DNA from: Eustoma russellianum | Lineage: Eukaryota > Streptophyta > Magnoliopsida > Gentianales > Gentianaceae | Direction: 5' to 3' | Assembly: GCA_036186865.1 (NCBI GenBank) | Contig: AP025041.1 | Location: 62,001-126,000, forward strand | Length of the DNA stretch: 64,000 bases | Shown: positions 40,101 through 52,100 of the stretch, piece by piece | Numbering within the stretch: the stretch's first letter is position 1 | Layout: every line of letters begins with the position of its first letter | Translations under genes and position numbers: made by a program | The notes under the pieces: generated by a model | Database searches by the model: none | What the model was told of the DNA's origin: nothing | The model's input: the letters and a program-made list of their open reading frames with translations, nothing else

Positions 40101-43100
40101 AAATGAAGGACTTTATGATCTTGAATGGGATTCACCATCAAACATCTTGTGTTTATACACCCCCAACAAAATGGGATAGCAGAAAGGAAAAATCGATATG
40201 TACTTGAGGTAACAAGGTCTATAGTGTTTGCTATGTGTGTACCTAAATATTTGTGGAGGGATGCATTACTTACGGCTACGTATTTAGTTAATCGTATGCC
40301 TTCAAGAGTTTTATCCTTTAGAACACCATATCAAAGTCTATTACAGTCATATCCAAATACAAAACTTTTACCTACGCTACCTTATAAAGTTTTCGGGTGT
40401 GTAGTATATGTGTTCATTCCATTACATCTCAAATCTAAATTAGATATGAAAACAGTTCGTTGTGTATTTTTGGGTATTCTAGTACCCAAAAGGGATATAA
40501 ATGTTATTGTCCCATTACTAGGAAAATATTTGTATCATTAAATGTAATATTTGATGAACAAAGTGTCTACTATGCAAATCACTCTGATAGTTCAAAAACA
40601 GATTATAATATGGCTGATTATTGGAGCGTTTTAGATATTTTTCCTTCAGGGGCATCGAATCTGCCTAATGAGTTACAACAAACTGAGGATCCTTCACATG
40701 AAAGAGCAGGAAAAGATGTAGATGAAGCTGAAGTAAATCAGCAGAACCAGCAGCAAATTATTCCATATACTAGATCGGATCGAATGGATCTACCCATTAC
40801 AAGAGTATATACAAGGCGTGATAATACTAACGAAGGTTTGCAGGTTCTACCCTATGATCCTGCTACGGGTAACATCTCTCCTGCTCACAATGATAATTTA
40901 CCTATTGCCTTAAGAAAAGGAGTTCGTGAATGCACAAAACATCCATAGTACACGTTCATTGCATATGATAAATTAGGCAGCAAGTTCAAAACCTTTACAT
41001 GTAGTCTAGATAAGGAATATGTTCCCACATCTATTAACGAAGCCTTAGAAAGTTCCATTTGGACGGTTGTTGTCAATGAAGAATTACAAGCATTGTTTAA
41101 AAACAAAACGTGGGAACTAGTATCACTAAAGAAGGGAATAAAGACGGTAGGTTGTAAATGGGTTTTCTCTATAAAATATAATACGAATGGAACCATTAAT
41201 AGGCATAAAGCTAGGTTGGTAGCTAGATGATTTACCCAAACATATGGAATTGACTATGTGGATACATTTGCACCCGTAGCTAAACTAAATACTATACGTA
41301 TTATTTTTTCTTTAGCTGTTAATTTGGATTGGCCTTTAATTCAATTAGATGTTAAAAATGCTTTCTTGAATGGAGATTTACAGGAAGAGGTGTACATGGA
41401 TATTCCACCCGGTCCTAAAGTTAATGGCAACCGACGTCTGGTATGCAAGCTCAAAAAGTCTCTATATGGTCTAAAACAACCCCCCCGAGCATGGTTTAAG
41501 AGGTTTACTAAGGCTGTAGTAAAATACGGTTTGATACAAACCCAAAGTGATCATATCTTATTTGTTAAGTTTTCTAACTCTACTTCATTTACTATTTTAA
41601 TTGTGTATGTTGATGATATTATTCTCACTAGAAATGATCACCTAGGAATACAGAATATCAAAACTCATTTGTCACGAGAGTTTGAGGTTAAGGATCTTGG
41701 AAGTATAAGATATTTCTTAGGAATGGAAGTGGCGAGAACCACTAATAGTATGTGTATTTCTCAAAGAAAATATATCTTGGATTTGTTAAATGAGACAGGA
41801 ATGTTGGGGTGTAGACCGGTTGCTATACCCATGGAATCTGGCTATAAGGCACGAAAATATTGGGATAACACTCGCATAGACAAACTCAGATATCACATAC
41901 ACGACCTGATATTTGTTATGCTGTTAGTTTTGTTTCACAGTTTAAGCATAATCCTACTAATGAAAATCATAAAGCTGCTTTACGTATTCTTAGATATTTG
42001 AAGGCTGCACCTGGATTGGGATTATCATTCACAAAAAAACTCAGATAGACAGCTTCTTATATATACTGATGCTGATTGGGCCGGATCAACGCTGGACATG
42101 CGGTCTACCACTGGTTATGGCACATTTTTATGGGTCTATTTTGGATCATATTTTGTTGCGGCACAATAGATTAGGACACCCAAACTTTTTGTACTTAAAG
42201 AAGGTAATGGCACAGTTATTTTCTAATGTTCATCTGAATTATTTGAAATGTGAAATATGTATTCTTGTAAAACAAACCAGAGGACAGTATCTTCCAAGGC
42301 AATCTGAAGAGGAAGAAATTCACGAAGCGATTGAGTTAAAGTCGGTCACAAGTGGAAGATTTTGTTGGGTCGGTGGAACTGAAGCAGCCGAGATCAGCAG
42401 GCCGAGCAGAAGTGCCCGAGCTCAGAGACTTGGAGCTGGACCGAGCATGAGCTGCAGCCTCGGCAATATACCAGAGAATCACGGAACTGGATATATCTTG
42501 ATTGGAGATTTGATTGATACGAATCTTGTTTAGATGGAAACTTCCATGCTTATCTTTGGTATAAAGAATATCCTGTAGAATCCCATTTTTGGTATGATTA
42601 TGATGTAAAAGGATAATTCCATACTTCATGCTTATCCTTTTAAGCACCCTCATAAAAGACCCCGAAAACTACTGCAATTGTAATCGGAAATTTGGGTTGG
42701 TGATAGTGATGAGGGTTGTCCCACGTTAAAATCTTGTGTTCTTCGTTTTTAAGTCTTTCTTTGTTAATTATTCATTACCTTTGTGCGTTCTTGCGTGCAT
42801 CGTTGTGATTGTTCATCACTGATTCCGCGATTAGTCCCTAACAACTGGTATCAGAGCGAGCTTCTCTGTTTGAGTGGAAGCAATGGCCGATGACAGCAAA
42901 TCAAGGATTGAGAGGTTTGATGGATCAAACTTCGGTTTCTGGAAGATGCAGGTTGAAGACTATCTATAACAGAGAGATCTATATCTGCCTCTTGAAGGGA
43001 AAAAGGTAAAGCCTACTGACATGACGGATCGAGAATGGGAGCTTCTGGATCGCAAAGCACTCGGTGTCATTAGGTTATCTCTGACCCAAACCGTTGCATT

Positions 43101-46100
43101 CAATATCTCAAAGGAGAAGATCACAAAAGATGTGATGAATGCATTAACAAGGATGTATGAGAAGACCTCTGTCTCAAAGAAGGTGCATCTGATGAAGAGG
43201 CTCTTCAACATGAAAAAAAGGGAAAATAAAACTATGCAGGAACCCTTAGGTGAATTTAACACGATCACTAGTCAACTTGAATCGGTTGGGATCGTCTTTG
43301 ACGATGAAGTTCTGGCCTTAGTGATACTGTCTAGTCCGTCTGACAGTTGGAATGGAGTTGTTATGTCTGTAAGCAACTCATCCGGAGAAGGTACATTAAA
43401 GTTTAAAAATGTGGTAGATGTGCTACTTGATGAAGATTCAAGGAGGAGAAACAGTGGCACCCCTGAAAGTTCCGAGCCGCCCTGAACACAGAAGAGCGCG
43501 GCAGATCTGTCAAGAGAGGTAATGACAGAGGTGGGAGATCGCAGTCCAGAAAGAGCAAGTCAAAGGGCTCAAATCTGAACTGCTGGAATTGCAAAAAGAA
43601 GGGTCATCTTAAACGCGATTGCAGAGTCAAAAAGAAGGCTGATCAGACGGACCTGTATGGGGATGAGATACATGTTTCTCAAGCGCCCGGGTCTGATAGT
43701 GACGGGCTGATTCTGAGCTGTGAGAGCCGATCCGACGCCTGTAAATTTTTGATATCGGTGCCTCATTTCATGCTACATCCAATAGAGATTACTTTACAAA
43801 TTACAAAAGTGAAAATTTTGGAAAAGTGTATCTCGGGGATGATGACTCCTGCTATATCATTGGCAATGGAGATATCACGTTAGCGCTACCAGACGGAAGG
43901 CAGCTGAAGCTGCTTCAAGCAAGACATGTATCTCGGCTAACCAAGAACTTGATCTCAATTACACAACTGGCTGATGACTCTGACCTAGAGGGAAGATTCA
44001 GCAAAACTCAGTGGAAGTTAGCCAAAGGGTCCTTGATTATAGCTCAGGGTTCGAAAGAGGGAACCCTCTACAAGTTCTCAAACCAGAGCTCGGCGAACTT
44101 GGGCACATGATTGTGAATGGAATGAAGGTTATGGCATCCAAGAGGAAGCTGGGAGGTCTATCCAACATCAATGTACCACTGTGTGAATCTTGTGTACTAG
44201 GGAAACAGAAAGAAGTTAGCTTTACAACGCTCAAGAGAAGTCTCAGAGCTGAAAAGTTGGAACTTGTACATACGGATGTTTGGGGGCCTTCAGATCTGCC
44301 TTCTCTGAATGGCTCGCGTTATTACGTCACCTTCATCGATGACTCAACGAGGAAGCTGAAGTGCTTGAGGTCAGACAACGGTGGAGAGTAATGCAGCAAA
44401 GAGTTTGAGGATTACTGCGCTGAGAACGGGATCAGGAGAGAAAAAACGGTGCCCAAACACCTCAACACAATGGTGTTGCTGAAAGGATGAATAGAACGAT
44501 CTGTGAAAGGGCAAGGAGTATGAGGATACATGCCGACCTGCCGAAATCTTTCTGGACCGAGGCGGTGAACACCGCTGTCTATCTGATTAACAGAAGACCA
44601 TCTACTGCCATTAACTGCAAACTTCCTGAAGAAGAGTGGACTGGCAAGGAAGTTTCTCTTGCCCATGTCAAAGTGTTTGGCTGCACAGCCTACGCACTGC
44701 TGAAGCCAGACGATAGATCAAAACTCGACCCCAAGTCTAAGGTATGTTCTCTAATTGGCTATGGTGGGAATAGTTTTGGATACAGACTGTGGGATCATGA
44801 AGCAAAAAAGGTAATCAGAAGTAAAGATGTAGTTTTCAACGAAAACATACTTTACAAAGACAGAGTGAAGAAGGAGAAGCAGCTCCTGGATCCTAAGTAC
44901 TTTGAGCAAAATGACGGTGGTCATGCCGAGCCGAGCAGACCTGCTGATCAGACTGCCGAGGCGCCGACCTCGGATCATGAAACTCATGAAGAGCAAGTCA
45001 CACCACCCATTGCTGTTCGGAGAGAGAGGAGAACCATCACTGCACCTGTCAGGTTCTCACCTTCACTTTACTATTTGCTTCTTACTGACTGTGATGAGAC
45101 GAGCTGCTATGAAGAAGTCAAATGTTCTGAGAAAAGTGAATACTGGAGGTCAGCCATGGAGGATGAGATGACCTCTCTGCAGAGGAACTTCACCTGGGAT
45201 CTTGTGAAGATACCACCAGGAAAGAAGACTATTCAGAACAAATGGGTGTACAGGTTGAAGCAAGAGACTGACGGCACACTGAGGTATAAAGCACGGCTTG
45301 TTGTGAAAGGATTCCAACAAAAGGCTGGGGTTGACTTCACCGAGATCTTCTCACATGTGGTCAAGTTGTCAACTATCAGAACTGTTTTGAGTATTACAGC
45401 TGCGGAAGACCTGCACTTGGAATAGCTTGACGTGAAAACTGCCTTTCTTCACGGAGATCTTGAAGAGGAGATTTATATGATGCAGCCACATGGGTATAAG
45501 GTACCAGGCAAAGAAGATCTGGTATGCAAATTACAAAAGAGCTTGTACGGACTGAAGCAAGCTCTGAGGCAGTGATATAAGTTTGACAGCTTTATGGCAG
45601 AGGTCGGCTACAAGCGTTGCCATGGGGATCACTGCTGTTGCTTCAAAAGATTTGAAGGTTCTTATATTATCCTCCTACTTTATGTTGATGACATGATAGC
45701 AGGAGGAAGCACTGATGAAATCAAGAAGCTAAAGGAACAATTGGCCCAGAAATTCTCCATGAAGGATCTCGGCCCGGCGAAGAAGATACTGGGGCTCAGC
45801 ATCGATAGAGACAGGAAAAAACAGGTGTTGAAGCTGAGCCAAAGAGATTACATCTCTAAGGTACTAAAGAGATTCAATATGGAGAATGCAAAATCGGTGT
45901 TTACACCTCTAGCAAGACAGTTCAAGAATTTATCAAAGAAGCAAAGTCCAAAGACGAAGGATGAACTTGAACGAATGAAGAAGGTCCACTATGCCTCAGA
46001 AGTAGGGAATTTGATGTATGCTATGGTGTGCACCAGACCAAATATAGCTCATGCAGTGGGAGTTGTGAGCAGATTCATGTCAAATCCTGGTCCAGATTAT

Positions 46101-49100
46101 TGGGCTGCAGTGAAGTGGATACTAAGGTACTTAGTGGGAACGCAAGACTTGACACTGCAGTTCGGCAATGATGATCTGAACCTGCTCGGCTTTGTAGACT
46201 CTGATATGGCTGGAGACGTTGATGAACGCAAGAGTACTACAGGTTATGTTTTCAAGCTGGGCACTACTGCAATCACCTGGGTTTCAAGATTGCAGAAGAT
46301 TGTAGCATTGTCAACAACTGAAGCTGAGTATGTGGCAGCAGTTGAAGCTACCAAGAAACTGGTGTGGTTGAAGAGTTTGCTGAATGAGCTGAAGCATTCT
46401 CAGATTAGCTACAAGCTATTCAGTGATAGTCAGAGTGCGATACACTTGGCTAGGAACTCTGCCTATCATGCAAGAACTAAGCATATTGACATCAGGTATC
46501 ATTATATAAGAGATATGCTTGAGGCAAAACAATTTGACTTGGAGAAGATTCATACAAGCCAGAATCCAGCAGACATGATGACAAAGATTGTTCCAAAAGA
46601 GAAGCTTGAGATATGCAAGACTTCTCTTGGCCTTGTTTCTTGATGAAAGTGCTGAAATGGCGGCAATCTGAAGAGGAAGAAATTCACGAAGTGATTGAGT
46701 TAAAGTCAGTCCCAAGTGGAAGATTTTGTTGGGTCGGTGGAACTGAAGCAGCCGAGATCAGCAGGCCGAGCAGAAGTGCCCGAGCTCAAAGACTTGGAGC
46801 TGGACCGAGCAGAGCTGCAGCCTCGGCAATATACCAGAGAATCACAGAACTGGATATAACTTGATTAAATCTTGTTTAGATGGAAACTTTCATGCTTATC
46901 TTTGGTATAAAGAATATCCTGTAGAATCTCACTTTTTGGTATGATTATGATGTAAAAGAATAATTATATACTTCATGCTTATCCTTTTACGCACCCTCAT
47001 AAAAGACTCCGAGAACTACTGCAATTGTAACCGGAAATTTGGGTTGGCGATAGTGAATTTCTTGGCTTGCCGCCGCCGTGGGTTTTTCTTCCCCTTGAGG
47101 GTTTTCTCACGTTAAAATCTTGTGTTCTTCGTTTTTAAGCCTTTCTTTGCTAATTATTCATTACCCTTGTGCGTTCTTGCGTGCGTCGTTGTGATTGTTC
47201 ATCACTGATTCCGCAATTAGTCCCTAACATGGGGTCCCTATAGAATAGCAAATCTAAATGGTTCTCAGTGGTTTGTTACATTTGTTGATGATCACTCTAG
47301 GTTAACCTTGTATACTTAATGAAAAACAAAAGTGAAGTTGGAGATATTTAAAAATATATTGCACTAATTAAAACTCAGTTTCATACGACCATTAGTGTTA
47401 AGGACGGACAATGGAATTGAATATGTGAATAAAGAGATAAGGGACTATTTGGGTAATCTAGGTATTCATCGTCAAACTTCTTGTGTGTATACTCCACAAC
47501 AAAATAAAGTTGCAGAGCGTAAAAATAGGCACTTATTAGATGTGGCTAGAGCTATCATGTTTGCTACAAATACTCCTAAAGTATATTGGGTTGAGGCCAT
47601 ACTCATGGCCACATATCTTATTATTAGAATGCCATCACGAATTTTGTCGTTTAAAACACCAAAAGAAGTACTACTGAGTTGTTATCTTGATAATAAGTTG
47701 ATGTCTACCTTACCTTTTAAGTTATTTGGTTGTGTAGTGTATGTATACGTCCAAGGAAATATGCGCACAAAACTGGACAGAAGAACTCATAAGTGTATTT
47801 TTCTTGGTTATTCTAGTAGCCAAAAGAGATATAAGTGTTATTGTCCTGTCACTAGAAAAATGATTGTTTCCTTAGATGTTGTGTTTGATGAAAAACTAGC
47901 TTATTATTCTGGCAACCAGGTGGTTAATGAAAAGGCTCACAATGCGGACCAATGTTGGAGTATAATTGGTGTTGGAACTGTTGAGCCGAATAAAAGTCTA
48001 AGTGATGACCGTGGACAACCAAGTGAGTCAACTAGGCCAGAGACAGAAGTTGATAACCCACCTGATGTCCTTGAAACAGAAGGAATCACCTATCCTAGAC
48101 AGGAACTACCCACTGTAAGGGTGTACACGAGGAGAAATAATGCAACTCACGGATTGGAATCTCTTCCTAAGGATATACCTAGCTCTTCAGATGACTTGCC
48201 CATAGCCTTGAGGATAGGGGTAAGAGAGTGCACTAAACATCCATTATATAATTTTCTTGCATATGACCAGTTGAATAAAAAACTTAGGGCCTTTACTTGT
48301 TCACTCGATAGCCAAGAAATCCCTACCAATATTGAAGAAGCATTGAGGAATCCTTTATGGCGTGCAGCGTTAAATGAGGGGATGCAAGCACCAGTTAAAA
48401 ATGAAACTTAGGACATAGTCACCCGTACGTCAGGTATAAGGACAGTAGGTTGTAGATAGGTATTTTCAATAAAATATAATGCTAATGGCACAATTAGTAG
48501 ATTCAAGGCAAGATTAGTGGCTAAGGGTTATACACAAACATATGGGATAGACTATATGGAGACATTTGCTCCGGTTGCTAAATTAAATACGGTTAGGATT
48601 ATATTTTCCCAGGCAGTTAATTTAGATTGAGATTTATTTCAATTGGATGTTAAAAATGCCTTCTTGAACGGTAATTTGCAAGAATTAGTGTACATGGAGA
48701 TACCTCTGGTTTCGAGACCGAACAAAACAAAAACATGGTATGCAAATTAAAAAAATCACTATATGGATTGAAACAATCTCCCCGCGCTTGGTTTAAGAGA
48801 TTTACTTCTATAGTCCTTAGCTATGGTTTTAAACAAACTCATAGTGATCATACGTTATTTGTACGGCATTCTAATATTCATATTATTACAATCCTTATTG
48901 TTCATGTAGATGATATCATACTCACAGGAAATGACAAAGACGGCATTGTTTTAGTTAAAAAAACAACTATCAAAAGTATTCGAAGTTAAGGATTTAGGAG
49001 GGTTAAGATATTTCTCAAGTATGGAAATTGCTAAAACTAAAAATGAGATAAGTATTTCACAAAGAAAATATGTTCTAGATTTGTTAAAAGAAACAGGTAT

Positions 49101-52100
49101 GTTGGGGTACAAACCAGCACCTACACCTAAAGAACCGGGAAGAAAACCAAGGAAGTTGTGTGATATCACTCCTACGGACAAATTGCAATATCAAAAATTG
49201 GTTGGTAAGCTTATTTATTTATCGCATACACGTCCATATATATGTTATGCAGTTAGTTTTGTTTCATAATTTATGCATGATCATACTAACGTACATCTTA
49301 AGGTTGTATTTAGGATTCTTAGGTACCTGAAAGAGGCTCCAGAACAGGGAATGTCGTTTAAAAAATAGTCAGACAGAAAGGATATTGTTTACCTAGATGC
49401 TGATTGGGCAGGATCTCAAACTGATTGGAGGTCTGCTACCGGATATGGTACTTTCCTCTGGGGTAATTCGGTCACTTGGCGTAGTAAAAAACAAACTGTT
49501 GTTGTTGGCAGTAGCACAGAAGCTGAACTACGGACGCTAGCGATAGGATTATGTGAAGGTTTATGGCTTAAAAGGGTAATTGAAGAACTAGGACTGGGAA
49601 TAACCCAACCAATGCAAATCTACTATGATAATATATCTACAATCAACATGGCTGAAAATCCTACTCAACATGACAAGTCAAAACACGTTGAGATTGATAG
49701 ACACTTCATCCGGGAGAAGATAGAGGACAAAGTTATCAATATTGAACACGTCTCGTCAAGCAATCAAGTAGCGAATATTTTCACAAAACTTGCGTCCATA
49801 ACTACCTTTCTTACACTTGTTGTCAAGCTTGGTTATATAAACATATACAACAAGCTTGAAAGAGAGTGTAGAAATAATAGGGAATAACAAGGGTGAAGAG
49901 TAGTATTGCATATTACTATAAATGTATATAGAGAATTATAGTTTACAATTTTTAAACTTGTACAGTCAAAGTTACCATTGGAAAGAATTAGCCGTTGGCT
50001 AATGGTGTATAAATAGGAGTGTTGTAACTTTTGCTTAAGCAATCTGAAATTATTCATTTCAGTCCAATATTTGTTTTATGGTGTATAATTCCTTACCGTT
50101 TGATTCTTAAAATCCTTTGATGAGTAGCTTTCTATAAGTAGATCATTTTTCAGGCTTCAAATCAGGCTGTAGTGAAGCTCAAGCCGATTTCATATACACA
50201 ATTGATTGCATGTTAGGATCTAAGCTTTATAAAGAAAGTCTAGCCATTTAGAATGAGCAAGAAAGAGGTTTTAATTCTCCAACCGTTTGTTGCGACGGCT
50301 GGAATGGCCTAAAAGGCCAAGCAAGATGACGAGAATCTCAGGTCAGGTGATTTCGAATACCGCGGAGCTGAATTAGGTTAAGAGGTGGCAGGATATAGCC
50401 ATTGAAGGCTGGGAGAGGTGAGAGAAGAGAAAGTTGGTGGTAAAGAGCAAAGAAAATAGGGAGACAGAAGAATAAATATGTGGTGGTTCTTATCTGATGA
50501 GGGGATATATTTAGAGAGAAGCGTGAGAATTTGTTTTTAGAGAGAATTTTTTTCGTTGTTCCGTACAAGTCTACTCAACGAGGTCCAATTAAGTATAGTG
50601 CCAATTCAGCGTTTAATTGGTTAAAACAATGTAAATCGAGCAATCAAACTTTGAGGATGCAAGTTGGACAACTAATTAACAAATGCAAGTGTTGCATGGT
50701 AGGCTCAAACAAACACTGCATGGGATGCTCAAACACACACGATCGTGCCATTCCTAAATTTAATATATAAGCAAGCAGAAATTTCTATTTAAAAATTATT
50801 GAAGAGAGTTTTACCGTCTTTAATATGTGACATACAATAAAGGATAAAATAAGAAATGAACATATGAGGAAAAAGTTTGTGGTAGCTCCTATAGATAAGA
50901 AGATGAGGGAATCGACGTTAAGATGGTATGGACATGTGCAAGGGCGTCTTGCAGAAGCACCTGTTAGACGGTACGAGACAATAAATGAGGTGCATGTTAA
51001 ATATCAGAAAGGGAGAACAAAAATACATAGAGAGAGACAATAAAAAGAAATATAACTTACACGATACTTATGGCCAGTGATAAAGCACAGTGGAGACAAT
51101 CGTATAGTCGACAGGTATAAGGTTTGAATGAGAATCTTATGTACTCAGGTATAAATCACGGTTGAGAAGATATGATAGTTTTGAAATATACATATTCTAA
51201 AAGCGCATATTATGCATTAGGTATTAAGAGACACACAAGGAGGTAACATTTAGGCTACAGCTCAAGAACAAAAACACAAAAAAAAAAAGCAAAACAAAAA
51301 TAAATAAATAAATAAAAGTATAAGATAAATAATTGATCCATATAGCCGACCCAATCTAATAAAATAAGGCTTGAGTGTTGTTAATCCATGCGATATTAAG
51401 GTCACACAGAAATGAGACTTCGTTTCACACCCAAACATAAACGGGAAACAGAAAAAACAGATCAGAGAAAAGTCATTGCCAACCTGAATTATCATCCAGA
51501 CAAAAGAAGGAATCAAGGTTAACGATAACGGAAGTCGTACCTGCAGGCCCTGATAACAATACCCTCGGACACACGGTTGGGAGATCAGAGGTGTACTTCG
51601 TAAATTTGTTGCACTTTAAAGGTATGTACGCAGAAGCAATCATAACATTCTTCGTTGTATCGCTGTTACACCGCAAAGCAACATGAGAAGTTCACTACTT
51701 GTTTACTTTTGGTAAATAAGTCACACCAAATATACTGTTCTTGTCAAAGCTCCTCATATTAGAAAGATAAGATCACAAATAATTAGCTCCAAGTTTCTTA
51801 AGAATCAAAATAAGCACTGCACTCTGATAGAGCATTAGAAAGATAAGATCACAAATAATTAGGTCCAAATTTCTTAAGAATAAGAATAAGAACTGCACTC
51901 TGATGGAGCATTATGTCAACCTAACAATATCGAGCAGCCATGCATCTCATGTATAAACTGAAATATGCAACATTACTAAAGTCGCATGGACAAGCAAGAA
52001 AATTTACTTCAACAAAAGACAGAACATGCAAAAAATAATAGTAGATCGAATGTAAAGGGCTCAACAATCTATATGCACCAAAAAGATATCAGATAATTGA

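Larger units (their letters stand above)
36763..42130 (+). mobile_element. Ty1/copia element 1, truncated at 3' end
   Basis: LTR, primer site, an untranslated leader to 37953, gag, then protease, integrase, RT and the first part of RNase H, all antisense to the host ATPase gene in intron 8. The order gag-PR-INT-RT-RH is diagnostic of copia. RNase H stops after DADWAGST...TTGYGTFLW (about 42120). There the sequence jumps back to a GAG-pre-integrase domain of a related element, so the 3' part and the 3' LTR are lost. Confidence 0.88.
42305..47229 (+). mobile_element. Ty1/copia element 3 (Tnt1/Tork-like), nested in element 2
   Basis: Complete LTR-to-LTR structure: 5' LTR 42305-42843, primer site 42846-42857, gag from 42883, CCHC knuckle, protease, integrase, RT, RNase H, 3' LTR 46669-47229. 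The GC content of the coding part is higher than that of the copia elements around it, and its proteins belong to another copia lineage, so it is a later insertion from a different family. I see no 5-bp target duplication (CAATC left, TGGGG right). Confidence 0.88.
42131..50100 (+). mobile_element. Ty1/copia element 2, 5'-truncated and split by element 3
   Basis: The left part (about 42131-42300) is a GAG-pre-integrase segment (RLGHPNFLYLKKVM, KCEICILVKQ). The rest resumes at 47230 with WGP and FVTFVDDHSR of the integrase and continues to RNase H and a 3' LTR starting TGTAGAAATAATAGG at 49867. It is closely related to element 1 but distinct, and lacks LTR, gag and protease at its left end. 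About 50 bases of integrase coding are missing at the point where element 3 sits. Confidence 0.8.
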
